From positions 1 to 16,847 of the forward strand of contig CAJULM010000057.1 of assembly GCA_910587285.1 (NCBI GenBank): a stretch of DNA of 16,847 nt, in the 5' to 3' direction. Shown here in pieces: positions 1 through 6,548 of this stretch (positions are counted from its first letter, which is position 1; each line of letters starts with the position of its first letter). Source of the DNA: an uncultured Oscillospiraceae bacterium. Lineage in GTDB: Bacteria; Bacillota; Clostridia; Oscillospirales; Oscillospiraceae. The position numbers and the translations under genes were made by a program. The notes beneath the pieces are model-generated. The model worked only from the letters and a program-made list of their open reading frames with translations. It had not been told where the DNA came from and did no database searches.

Positions 1-66
1 CGCCCCGAGCTGGACCTGCCCTGGGAGAAGACGGACATGGTGGAGGCCATTCAGGCAGCGCTGTAA
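1..66 (+). CDS. 3' end of an unidentified protein-coding gene
   Basis: An open frame enters from the left edge and ends at the TAA at 64-66. Its last 21 residues start RPELDLPWEKTDM and end AIQAAL. Codon use matches the strongly GC-ending genes around it, and a stem-loop terminator follows 18 bases after the stop, so it is very likely the real end of a gene. The fragment is too short to assign to a family and I do not propose a function. Confidence 0.6.
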   Translation, partial: RPELDLPWEKTDMVEAIQAAL

Positions 67-84
67 TCAATTTGGAATGAAACC

Positions 85-120
85 GCTTGCGGGGGCCTGC
101 CGGGGCCCCCGCAAAGCTTG
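85..120 (+). terminator. Rho-independent-like terminator of the upstream gene
   Basis: A perfect 11-bp stem (87-97 with 104-114, TTGCGGGGGCC and its complement) closes a 6-base loop and can be extended by GC pairs around a bulged A. The downstream tract is only moderately T-rich (CTTGTCCTTGT), so termination may be incomplete. It lies 18 bases after the stop codon of the preceding gene. Confidence 0.6.
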
Positions 121-123
121 TCC

Positions 124-257
124 TTGTCACGCTCGGATTGGCCGCGCTGCGGGTCGCTTTCACTGCGACTCAGGCAAAACCCAGTCCCACTGCGTGGGCC
201 TTGGGCTTTTGCCTTCGCTCCGTTCCAAGCTCCTCTGCGCGGCTATCCTCGCGCTTC
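124..257 (-). repeat. Palindromic intergenic repeat, copy A1
   Basis: This is a 134-base imperfect palindrome, given on the minus strand so that it matches copies B and C. On the plus strand it runs from TTGTCACGCTCGGATTGG to GGCTATCCTCGCGCTTC. The core 173-213 is a 41-base hairpin: outer GGCAAAA/TTTTGCC, then CCCA/TGGG, with an inner CCCAC-TGC-GTGGG. The outer arms pair GCCGCGC (141-147) with GCGCGGC (237-243). It shares long stretches with the copy at 13548-13732 (for example AGCGCGAGGATAG, GGAGCTTGGAACG, GGTTTTGCCTGAG and CCAATCCGAGCGTGACAA). No convincing protein is encoded: overlapping open frames in several registers are by-products of the repeat. Confidence 0.85.
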
Positions 258-258
258 T

Positions 259-392
259 GTGTTACGCTCCGATTGGACCCATTACGGGGCGGCTTCCCTC
301 CGACTCGGAGCAAATCCGGCGGGCACAGCCCGCCTGCGTTTTGCTCCTCGCTCCGGTCCATCCGCCCCTATGGGTCTATCCTCGCGCTTCTC
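259..392 (-). repeat. Palindromic intergenic repeat, copy A2 (tandem with A1)
   Basis: This second 134-base unit sits one base from A1 in the same orientation. The ends are conserved (plus strand TTACGCTCCGATTGGAC at the left, TATCCTCGCGCTTCT at the right) but the interior sequence is different. It still folds the same way: outer arms GACCCAT/ATGGGTC and GGGGCGG/CCGCCCC (276-292 with 362-376), and a core hairpin at 308-346 with GAGCAAA/TTTGCTC around GGCGGGC-ACA-GCCCGCC. Both arms have changed together relative to A1, which is evidence that the structure is maintained. Confidence 0.8.
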
Positions 393-429
393 TTTTCAAA
401 ATGTTTACAAAGTTCTTAGACATTTTTTG

Positions 430-458
430 TTGCATTCTCCGCCATGCTATACTATACT
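430..458 (+). promoter_or_regulatory. Probable sigma-A promoter of the O-antigen ligase-like gene
   Basis: TTGCAT (430-435) is followed after 17 bases by TATACT (453-458); a second TATACT overlaps at 448-453. The surrounding 400-470 is AT-rich within a GC-rich region, as expected of a promoter. The -35 matches the consensus only partly. The start codon at 544 would give a leader of about 80 bases, which includes a short GC hairpin followed by T6 near 505-513 whose role is unclear. Confidence 0.6.
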
Positions 459-543
459 AAATAGGCTGTAAAATCGACAAATTGGACGGCCTGCCCTCCG
501 GCGGCTGTTTTTTAAGGCTTGATGGGGAAGGGTTGTTGTCAAT

Positions 544-1968
544 ATGGAGCTTCGCGCCAAAATCCAGAAATTTTCCCAGGAGCGGCTGATGCTGGTCCTG
601 GGTGTGTATATCCTGTGCCAGCCGCTCATCGACGTGCTCACCTCCCTGGGAGCCAACGCGGGGCACTCCATCACCGCCGGGGTGGTGGTGCGCTCGCTGT
701 TCATGGCGGCGTGCTTCCTCTACGCGGTGTTTGTCAGCCGGTTTGAGGGCAAGCGCTGGTGCATGATTTACACCGGGGCGCTGGTGGCCTACCTGGCGCT
801 GTTCATGGGGTATATGCTGTCCCTGGGCGGGTTCGGGCTGTGCATTGCCAACGTTCAGGAGGTGGTGAAGACCTTCTTCGCCCCCTTTGTGGCGGTGTTT
901 TTGTACTGCATTTACAGGCAGTACGGCTTTGCGGTGGCCGCCCGGACCATCGGCGCGGCGGGGGGGCTGTACGCCAGCGTCATCCTGCTGGCCATCCTCA
1001 CCGGCACCAGCAACTTCTCCTATGCCAATTCGGGCAACGGCTTCAACGGCTGGTTCTTCGCCGCCAACGAGGTGAGCTGCATCATCGCGCTCACCGCGCC
1101 GTTTACCGTCTGCCTGTGCGTCCAGGCCCTGCCCGCCATCACGAAAAAGACCTGGTGGAAGGGGCTGGCCATCGCCTGGACCCTCATCTCCGTGGCGGTG
1201 AGCGCCAACTTCATCGGCACCAAAATCGTGTTCGCCGTCACGGCGCTGTACTGCGTCGCCGCCTTTGTGTGGACGGCGGCGGCCCTGTGCCGGGAGCGCT
1301 CCAAGGCGCTGCTGGTGCAGACGGTGGTGCTGGGTGTGCTGTGCGTGGTGGTGGTGGGGATGTTCTTCGGCTCCCCCCTGCGCAACTATCTGAACAGCAT
1401 CTATTTCGAAATCATGGACGAGGACTCCGAGCTGCGCCTCATCTCCTGGGGCGAGGAGATTCAAAAGGCCAGCGAGGGCACATGGCTGAAGGAGCTGCTC
1501 CAGGAAAACGAGACCTGGGAGCGGGTGGATCAGATTCTCAGCCGCCGGCTGCTCAGCGCCTCCCCCAGCGTCCAGGTGTACACCGAGGGGGGGATATTGG
1601 CCAAGCTGCTGGGCATCGGCTACGCCGACGCGCCCTCCTACAGCCGCAGCATTGAGTTTATGGTGGAGATGGACCCGCCGGGCATCCTTGTCCGCCACGG
1701 GATTTTGGGCTTTGCCCTGTACTGCGGGCCCTATTTCGCCTTTGTGCTCTATGCCATCGTGCAGTTTTTCAAGCGGCCCGGCCAGCGGCTGGGGAGCCTG
1801 GTGTACTGCACGGCGCTGTACAGCGTGCTCACGGGCTTCGCCATCTCTCTCATCGCGGGCCACGCCCTGGTGTCCCCGGCGGTGTCCACGTTTATGCTGT
1901 TGACCGGGATGCAGCTGTGGGCGCTCACCCAGGAGCAGAACGGGCAGCCAAAGCTGAAAAAAGCGTAA
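544..1968 (+). CDS. O-antigen ligase/polymerase-like multi-pass membrane protein
   Basis: The 474-residue product is almost entirely hydrophobic helices (about ten to twelve segments, the first near residues 14-36 containing CQPLIDVLTSL). A long hydrophilic extracytoplasmic stretch lies late in the chain (about 285-375) and contains LLGIGY. This layout, with the big loop between late helices, is that of the Wzy/WaaL O-antigen ligase superfamily, whose members polymerise or transfer surface glycans from undecaprenyl-linked carriers; in Firmicutes they serve capsule, exopolysaccharide or cell-wall glycopolymer assembly. The exact substrate cannot be read from the sequence, and no glycosyltransferase neighbours are visible, so it may stand alone. 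The ATG at 544 is supported by GGGGAAGG about 13 bases upstream. The gene ends in a strong terminator shared with feoB. The family call is from architecture and short motifs, so the specific role is uncertain. Confidence 0.75.
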   Translation: MELRAKIQKFSQERLMLVLGVYILCQPLIDVLTSLGANAGHSITAGVVVRSLFMAACFLYAVFVSRFEGKRWCMIYTGALVAYLALFMGYMLSLGGFGLCIANVQEVVKTFFAPFVAVFLYCIYRQYGFAVAARTIGAAGGLYASVILLAILTGTSNFSYANSGNGFNGWFFAANEVSCIIALTAPFTVCLCVQALPAITKKTWWKGLAIAWTLISVAVSANFIGTKIVFAVTALYCVAAFVWTAAALCRERSKALLVQTVVLGVLCVVVVGMFFGSPLRNYLNSIYFEIMDEDSELRLISWGEEIQKASEGTWLKELLQENETWERVDQILSRRLLSASPSVQVYTEGGILAKLLGIGYADAPSYSRSIEFMVEMDPPGILVRHGILGFALYCGPYFAFVLYAIVQFFKRPGQRLGSLVYCTALYSVLTGFAISLIAGHALVSPAVSTFMLLTGMQLWALTQEQNGQPKLKKA

Positions 1969-1973
1969 AAAAC

Positions 1974-2004
1974 ACCGCCGGTCCTTGGACCGGCGGTATT
2001 TTTT
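1974..2004. terminator. Bidirectional terminator between the ligase-like gene and feoB
   Basis: A near-perfect palindrome, ACCGCCGGTCC (1974-1984) and GGACCGGCGGT (1987-1997), is preceded by a run of A and followed by T6. It can therefore terminate both converging transcripts: the ligase-like gene stops at 1968 and feoB stops at 2003, so the feoB stop lies within the plus-strand T tract. Confidence 0.95.
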
Positions 2005-3820
2005 ACGCGAGCCCCAGCAGCCGGGCCGCCGTGGCGAGGACAAGGCACAGCCCCAGGCCGAGCAGAGTGGGCAGGAGGACGGCCAGCGCCGTCCACTTTA
2101 CGCTGCCCGTCTCCTTGTAGATGGTCAGGCAGGTGGTGGAGCAGGGCCAGTGGAACAGGGAGAACAGCATGGTGCAGCAGGCCGTCAGCCAGGTCCAGCC
2201 GTGGCCGGTGAGCAGCTGGCCCAGGGCGGCCAGGTTGTCGAACTCCACCAGGCTGCCGGTGGCCAGGTAGGCCATGAGCATCACCGGCAGTACGATTTCA
2301 TTGGCGGGCCAGCCTAAGATAAAGGCCATGAGAATCACCCCGTCCAGCCCGAACAGCCGGGCAAAAGGGTCCAGGAGGCTGGTGCAGTGGGCCAGCAGGG
2401 AGGCGCCCCCCACGGTGACGTTGGCCGTCAGCCAGATCACCGCCCCCGCCGGGGCGGCCACCGACACCGCCCGGCCCAGGACAAACAGGGTGCGGTCCAG
2501 CATGGAGCGCACCAGCACCTGCCCCACCTTGGGCTTGCGGAAGGGGGGCAGCTCCAGGGCGAAGGAGGAGGGCATTCCCTTCAAGACGGTGGCGGACAGC
2601 AGGCGGGAGCAGCCCAGGGTGCCCGCCACGCCCAGCAGCAGCGTCCCCAGCAGCAGTGCCGCGCCCTCCAGGGAGGCCAGCAGGCCGCTGCGCCCGCCCA
2701 CAAAGAACAGGGTGATCAGGGCGATGAGGGTGGGAAATTTGCCGTTGCAGGGCACCAGGGAGGAGGTCAAAATGGCGATGAGCCGCTCCCGCGGGCTGTC
2801 GATGATGCGGCAGCCGGTGACGCCGCAGGCGTTGCAGCCGATGGACATACACATCGTCAAGCATTGCTTTCCGCAGGTTTTGGCCTTTTGAAAGGCGTGG
2901 TCCATGACGAAGGCCACCCGGGGAAGGTAGCCCAGGTCCTCCAGCAGTGTAAACAGAGGGAAGAAAATGGCCATGGGGGGCAGCATCACCGCCACCACCC
3001 AGGCAGTCACCCGGTACATCCCATCCAGCAGCAGGCCGGCCAGCCACGCCGGCGCCCCGGCCAGCCAGTTCTCCAGCACGCCGCCCAGGCGGGCAAAGAG
3101 CTGGGTGAGCAGGGCGGAGGGGATGTTGGCCCCCGCCACCGTCAGCCACACCACCAGCCCGAACAGCAGCAGCATCAGGGGGATGCCGGTGCTCTTGGAG
3201 GTAAGTAGGCGGTCCAGCCGCTGCTGGCGGCGCTGGCGCTGGACGTTTTCGCTGCGCACCACCTGGGCCGCGTACCGCTCGGCCAGACTTACCCGCTCCT
3301 GGGGCGCGCGCTCAGGGGCGGCGGAGGCGTTGGAGTCCGCCAGCAGGGCAACCGCCCGTTTCAATTCGTCCAGCCCCTCTCCGCGCCCCGCGGAGGTCCC
3401 GATCACCGGCACGCCCAGCCGCCGGGACAGGGCCGGCAGGTCCACCTCGATGCCCAGCCGCCTGGCCTCATCCATCAGATTGACGCACACCAGTACCTTT
3501 CCCGTCAACTCCAGCACCTGGAGGACCAAAATCAGGTTGCGCTCCAGGCAGGTGGCGTCGCACACCACCACAACGGCGTCCGCCTGGCCGCTTTGGATAA
3601 AGTCCCGGGCCACGGCCTCCTCCTGGGAGTGGGCGGCCAGGGAATAGGTCCCCGGAAGGTCGATGAGCTGGTAGTCCTCTCCGGCGTAGGCGTATTCCCC
3701 CCGGGCGGTGGCCACGGTTTTGCCGGCCCAATTCCCTGTGTGCTGGCGCAGCCCGGTGAGGGCGTTGAACACCGTGGACTTGCCCACGTTGGGGTTGCCG
3801 GCCAGCGCCACCCGCCTCAT
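2003..3820 (-). CDS. feoB: Ferrous iron transport GTPase/permease FeoB
   Basis: FeoB is the Fe(II) uptake permease of the Feo system, a cytoplasmic G domain joined to a polytopic membrane core. The 605-residue product shows G1 GNPNVGKS (8-15), G3 DLPG (54-57) followed by TYSL, and G4 NLMD (114-117). A helical linker follows, then a membrane domain from about residue 215 with the family's conserved GCNACGVTGCRIIDSPRER and LVPCNGKFP stretches and a C-terminal WPCSTTC. The chain is shorter than the roughly 770 residues of the E. coli protein, but both gate halves are present, so I read it as a compact FeoB rather than a truncation. The start chosen is the ATG at 3820, which overlaps the feoA stop as ATGA; a longer open frame upstream merely overlaps feoA. 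The neighbour feoA confirms the assignment. Confidence 0.96.
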   Translation of the reverse strand: MRRVALAGNPNVGKSTVFNALTGLRQHTGNWAGKTVATARGEYAYAGEDYQLIDLPGTYSLAAHSQEEAVARDFIQSGQADAVVVVCDATCLERNLILVLQVLELTGKVLVCVNLMDEARRLGIEVDLPALSRRLGVPVIGTSAGRGEGLDELKRAVALLADSNASAAPERAPQERVSLAERYAAQVVRSENVQRQRRQQRLDRLLTSKSTGIPLMLLLFGLVVWLTVAGANIPSALLTQLFARLGGVLENWLAGAPAWLAGLLLDGMYRVTAWVVAVMLPPMAIFFPLFTLLEDLGYLPRVAFVMDHAFQKAKTCGKQCLTMCMSIGCNACGVTGCRIIDSPRERLIAILTSSLVPCNGKFPTLIALITLFFVGGRSGLLASLEGAALLLGTLLLGVAGTLGCSRLLSATVLKGMPSSFALELPPFRKPKVGQVLVRSMLDRTLFVLGRAVSVAAPAGAVIWLTANVTVGGASLLAHCTSLLDPFARLFGLDGVILMAFILGWPANEIVLPVMLMAYLATGSLVEFDNLAALGQLLTGHGWTWLTACCTMLFSLFHWPCSTTCLTIYKETGSVKWTALAVLLPTLLGLGLCLVLATAARLLGLA

Positions 3821-4086
3821 GTGGCCACCGCCGGAGCGGGAGTCTCCTGGACCTGGCGCTCCAGCGCCACGCCGTCCGCGTCCGCCCGGCGCAGGGCGAT
3901 GAGGGCTCCGCGGATCAAATAGGCGCAGGGGTCGCCGGCGGGGCTTTTCAGCACGCAGGTGACCCGGGTGCCCCGCACCAGCCCCAGGTCGATGAGCCGC
4001 CGGTCCATGGCGGGGCCCGCGCGCACTTGGGTTACGTAAGCGCTCTCCCCCTCCGGGAGAGCGGATAAGCACAATGTCTCATACAT
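3817..4086 (-). CDS. feoA: Ferrous iron transport protein FeoA
   Basis: This 89-residue cytoplasmic protein has the SH3-like FeoA fold; the segment RRLIDLGLVRGTRVTCVLKS, then GDPCAYLIRGALIALRR, is the family signature. FeoA is thought to bind FeoB and support its activity. The ATG at 4086 has AGGAG seven bases upstream. The TGA overlaps the feoB ATG by four bases (ATGA), so the two are translationally coupled. The roughly ten residues after the core, rich in Pro and Ala, are a short tail. The messenger's 5' region carries a large inverted repeat that includes part of the Shine-Dalgarno sequence. Confidence 0.93.
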   Translation of the reverse strand: MYETLCLSALPEGESAYVTQVRAGPAMDRRLIDLGLVRGTRVTCVLKSPAGDPCAYLIRGALIALRRADADGVALERQVQETPAPAVAT

Positions 4087-4096
4087 GATAGTTGCT

Positions 4097-4154
4097 CCTT
4101 TCCCGCGCAGGCCGTCCTGCGGACGGTCTGCAAGCTATCCTATGGCGGGAAAGG
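4097..4154 (-). promoter_or_regulatory. Long dyad in the feoA 5' region overlapping the ribosome site
   Basis: A perfect 10-bp inverted repeat pairs 4097-4106 (CCTTTCCCGC) with 4145-4154 (GCGGGAAAGG). Stacked directly on it is a second hairpin at 4107-4131, an 11-bp stem with one mismatch and a TGC loop, leaving a one-sided 13-base bulge (4132-4144). On the messenger the AAAGG of the feoA Shine-Dalgarno lies inside the outer stem, so folding would hide it. A TTGACC on the minus strand (4154-4159) raises the alternative that the repeat is a DNA operator overlapping the promoter. Confidence 0.6.
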
Positions 4155-4170
4155 TCAAACCGTGAAAGCC

Positions 4171-4324
4171 AAAGCCCCCCGCCGATGGCGGGGGGCTTTG
4201 ACCGCTGCGGAGGCGGCCGCGCAGGACGCGCCGCCCCATGCCGAGACGGGGACCCTTGGCCGCTGCGGAGGTGGAGATGACTGCCTGCGGGAATGCGGGA
4301 CACCCCCGCCATCGGCGGGGGTGT
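4171..4324. repeat. Hairpin-rich intergenic block with mirrored stem-loops and a direct repeat
   Basis: This gene-free stretch between feoA and the rhomboid-like gene starts with a 13-bp perfect stem at 4171-4199 and ends with an 11-bp perfect stem at 4300-4324. The 17-base centres are exact reverse complements of each other (loop GAT at 4184-4186, ATC at 4311-4313). Between them, 4198-4216 and 4257-4275 are direct repeats differing at two of 19 positions (CCGCTGCGGAGG core), 59 bases apart. Several frames stay open across it but with no ribosome site or family resemblance. It may be a dispersed repeat or a pair of weak terminators. Confidence 0.55.
4300..4324 (-). terminator. Possible weak terminator after the rhomboid-like gene
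   Basis: An 11-bp stem with a 3-base loop begins four bases after the stop codon of the rhomboid-like gene on the minus strand. There is no T run behind it, so it may only stabilise the 3' end or slow polymerase; the second hairpin at 4171-4199, followed by a CTTTGGCTTTC tract on this strand, may complete termination before feoA. Confidence 0.4.
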
Positions 4325-4327
4325 CTC

Positions 4328-5230
4328 TCAATCATTGCGGATATGAATATGATTGTTGATGTGGTTGGCACAGTAGCAGTAGTACCCGTCGCACTTGGAG
4401 CAGTAGCGGAACTCCATGCTGGGGTCGTCCTGGTCGGTGAGGCCGCACACGGCGCATTTGTGGAGGTAGCCGCCGGTCTCCTTGGCCTTTTTCTGGGCCT
4501 GCTTCTGGGCGCGCTTGAAGTTGATCACCTGGGGGTCCGCCCGGCGGCGGGCGAAGCCCAGCTTCATGGACCACACGGGCCAGGTAAAGAGGAAGAAGTT
4601 GATAAAGCTGGCCAGGGGGAACAGGGCGAACACCCACCAGCCCATTTGGACATACTGAATCACGTCCACCAGGATGAGCACCACGTCGATGAGGGCGGCC
4701 CACTTCATTTTAATGGGGATGATGAACATCAGCAGCACCTGGGTTTCCCCGTACAGGGTGGCGATGATGAGGAAGATGGACAGGTTGAGGTAGTAGGCCA
4801 GGTTGACGGCGGACAGGCCCGCCCGGTCCAGGGCGAGCATCAGGTCCCACTGCATCAGGCTGAACGCCATCGCCAGCACCGCCGAGAGCACGATGCCGCA
4901 CAGGTAGAACAGGCTGAACTTGGCCGTGCCCCACTCCCGCTCCAGCATGGCGCCGATCCAATAGTAGAAGTAGCAGCCCAGCAGCAGGTAGAAGGGGTTG
5001 GAGCTGTTGGGCACCACCACGAAGGTGACCAGCCGCCACACCTGGCCCCGGAGAATGTCCGGCGCCCAGAAGCTGAGCAGGCTGCTGAACATCCCGCGGG
5101 CGAACAGGTCCAGGAAAAAGACGGCCACCTGGGCGATGGCGATGTACAGCATCAGGTTGGGGACGCCGAACCGGGGATGCTTGGAGCAGAACCGGTCGAT
5201 GGGACCATAGTGGTCGTTTCGGTAGATCAA
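4328..5230 (-). CDS. Rhomboid-fold membrane protein with C-terminal zinc ribbon, probably not a protease
   Basis: The 300-residue product has about six hydrophobic helices (residues about 25-235) arranged like rhomboid-family proteins, with an early WRLVTF segment at about 66-71 where rhomboids carry the conserved WR of loop 1. The serine-protease signatures are missing: no GxSG in the fourth helix region and no AHxxG in the sixth, where LASFINFF is found. The tail after a basic linker (QKQAQKKAKE) holds C259-x2-C262, C277-x2-C280, C285-x-C287, H290 and H294, a plausible double zinc site on the cytoplasmic side. This suggests a pseudo-rhomboid that binds rather than cuts membrane proteins. 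The start is TTG at 5230, seven bases after GGAGGG. It lies 75 bases downstream of pepT and may belong to the tmcAL-pepT transcript. Family call is good; function is unknown. Confidence 0.75.
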   Translation of the reverse strand: MIYRNDHYGPIDRFCSKHPRFGVPNLMLYIAIAQVAVFFLDLFARGMFSSLLSFWAPDILRGQVWRLVTFVVVPNSSNPFYLLLGCYFYYWIGAMLEREWGTAKFSLFYLCGIVLSAVLAMAFSLMQWDLMLALDRAGLSAVNLAYYLNLSIFLIIATLYGETQVLLMFIIPIKMKWAALIDVVLILVDVIQYVQMGWWVFALFPLASFINFFLFTWPVWSMKLGFARRRADPQVINFKRAQKQAQKKAKETGGYLHKCAVCGLTDQDDPSMEFRYCSKCDGYYCYCANHINNHIHIRND

Positions 5231-5305
5231 GGGAAGCCCTCCTTTTTGGGACGTTCAAGTCATTATAGCCCCGCGGCCCGGAAAAGTAATCAATAAAGTG
5301 TTAAA

Positions 5306-6523
5306 TTATTCCGCGTACAGCCGGACGATGTGGAGCAGAATGTCCACCACCTGGTCCATCTCCTCCACGCAGCACAGCTCCAGCGGGCCGTGGAAGTTAT
5401 ATCCGCCGGTGCCCAGGTTGGGGCAGGGCAGGCCCATATAGGACAGCCGGGCGCCGTCGGTGCCGCCGCGGATGGCCTCGGCGGCGGGGGTGAGGCCGGC
5501 AAGCCGGGCAGCCTGGTTGGCGTTGTCCACCAGGTGCATACAGCCCGTCAGCTGCTCCTTCATATTAAAATAGCTGTCCGTCAGGGTGAGCTCGATTTTG
5601 GCGGTGGGGTGGGCGGCCTGAAGCTGGGCGGCGGCCCGCTTGAGCAGGCCCTTTTTCACCGTGAACTCCCCCTTGTCGTGGTCCCGGATGATGTATTCCA
5701 TCCGGCAGGCGGCGGCGGTGCCGTTGAGGGCGTCCAGGTGGAAGAAGCCCTGATAGCCCTCCGTCTTGGCGGGGATGGCCTGGGGCGGAAGCAGGGCGTT
5801 GAACTCCTGGGCGATGAGCAGGGCGTTTTCCATAATGCCCTTGGCTCCGCCGGGGTGGACGGACACGCCGGTGATGTCCACCACGGCGGAGGCGGCGTTG
5901 AAATTCTCATAGGCGATGACGCCGGGGGCGGAGCCGTCCACGGTGTAGGCGTATTTCGCGCCAAAGGCGCGCACGTCGAAGTGGTCGGGGCCCTCGCCGA
6001 TCTCCTCATCGGGGGTGAAGGCGACGCACAGCCGCCCGTGGGGGATGTTTTCCGCGATGAGCCGCTCACACAGGGTCATGATCTCGGCGATGCCCGCCTT
6101 GTCGTCCGCCCCTAAGAGGGTGGAGCCGTCGGCAGTGATGAGGGTTTTGCCCCGGAGGCGGGACAGCCAGGGGAAGTCGGCCACGCGGATGACCCGGTCC
6201 TGCCGGGGCAGGACAATGTCGCCCCCGTCGTAGTTCTCATGGAGGATGGGGCGAACGTCCTTTCCGGAAAAGGCGGGGGCGGTGTCCATATGGGCCAGCA
6301 GGCCCAGGGCGGGGGCGTTCTCGCAGCCGGGGGTGGCGGGCAGCCAGGCGGTGACGATGCAGTGCCCGTTGACGCTGGGGTTTTCCAGGCCCAGCTCCTT
6401 GAGCTCGTCCACCAGCAGGTTCGCCAGGTCCCACTGGCAGGGGGTGGAGGGGGTGGACCCCGTCTCCGGGGAGGACTCGGTGTTGATTTGGACGTACTTT
6501 AACAGGCGTTCATAGGCTCTCAT
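5306..6523 (-). CDS. pepT: Peptidase T (tripeptide aminopeptidase)
   Basis: This cytoplasmic M20-family dizinc aminopeptidase releases the N-terminal residue from tripeptides. The 405-residue length and the metal ligands fit E. coli PepT almost residue for residue: H78 in LAHMDTAP, bridging D140 in GADDKAG, catalytic E173 and E174 in PDEEIGEG, D196 in YTVDGS, and H378 in NFHGP. The dimerisation insert lies between about 205 and 320. The ATG at 6523 has GGAAAGGAAG upstream. It starts 25 bases after the stop of tmcAL, so the two are probably co-transcribed; no terminator is visible before the rhomboid-like gene. Nothing unusual is seen in the protein. Confidence 0.97.
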   Translation of the reverse strand: MRAYERLLKYVQINTESSPETGSTPSTPCQWDLANLLVDELKELGLENPSVNGHCIVTAWLPATPGCENAPALGLLAHMDTAPAFSGKDVRPILHENYDGGDIVLPRQDRVIRVADFPWLSRLRGKTLITADGSTLLGADDKAGIAEIMTLCERLIAENIPHGRLCVAFTPDEEIGEGPDHFDVRAFGAKYAYTVDGSAPGVIAYENFNAASAVVDITGVSVHPGGAKGIMENALLIAQEFNALLPPQAIPAKTEGYQGFFHLDALNGTAAACRMEYIIRDHDKGEFTVKKGLLKRAAAQLQAAHPTAKIELTLTDSYFNMKEQLTGCMHLVDNANQAARLAGLTPAAEAIRGGTDGARLSYMGLPCPNLGTGGYNFHGPLELCCVEEMDQVVDILLHIVRLYAE

Positions 6524-6548
6524 AGCAGAAGCTTCCTTTCCTTAAAAA

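Noticed and set aside
77..471. Overlapping plus-strand open frames of 110-127 codons before the ligase-like gene
   Set aside because: They cover the terminator and the tandem repeats in all three registers, have no ribosome site, and their hydrophobic or Arg-rich sequence is just translated palindrome.
457..2043. 528-codon minus-strand open frame opposite the ligase-like gene
   Set aside because: It is the shadow of a GC-rich gene: low-complexity His/Gln/Gly/Arg composition, runs across the bidirectional terminator, no ribosome site.
3821..4072. N-terminally extended FeoB from an upstream in-frame start
   Set aside because: The extension lies wholly within feoA in another frame, lacks a ribosome site, and the FeoB G1 motif begins properly from the ATG that overlaps the feoA stop.
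4135..4371. 78-codon minus-strand open frame between the rhomboid-like gene and feoA
   Set aside because: It overlaps the end of the rhomboid-like gene and is made of the two hairpins and the direct repeat; no ribosome site.
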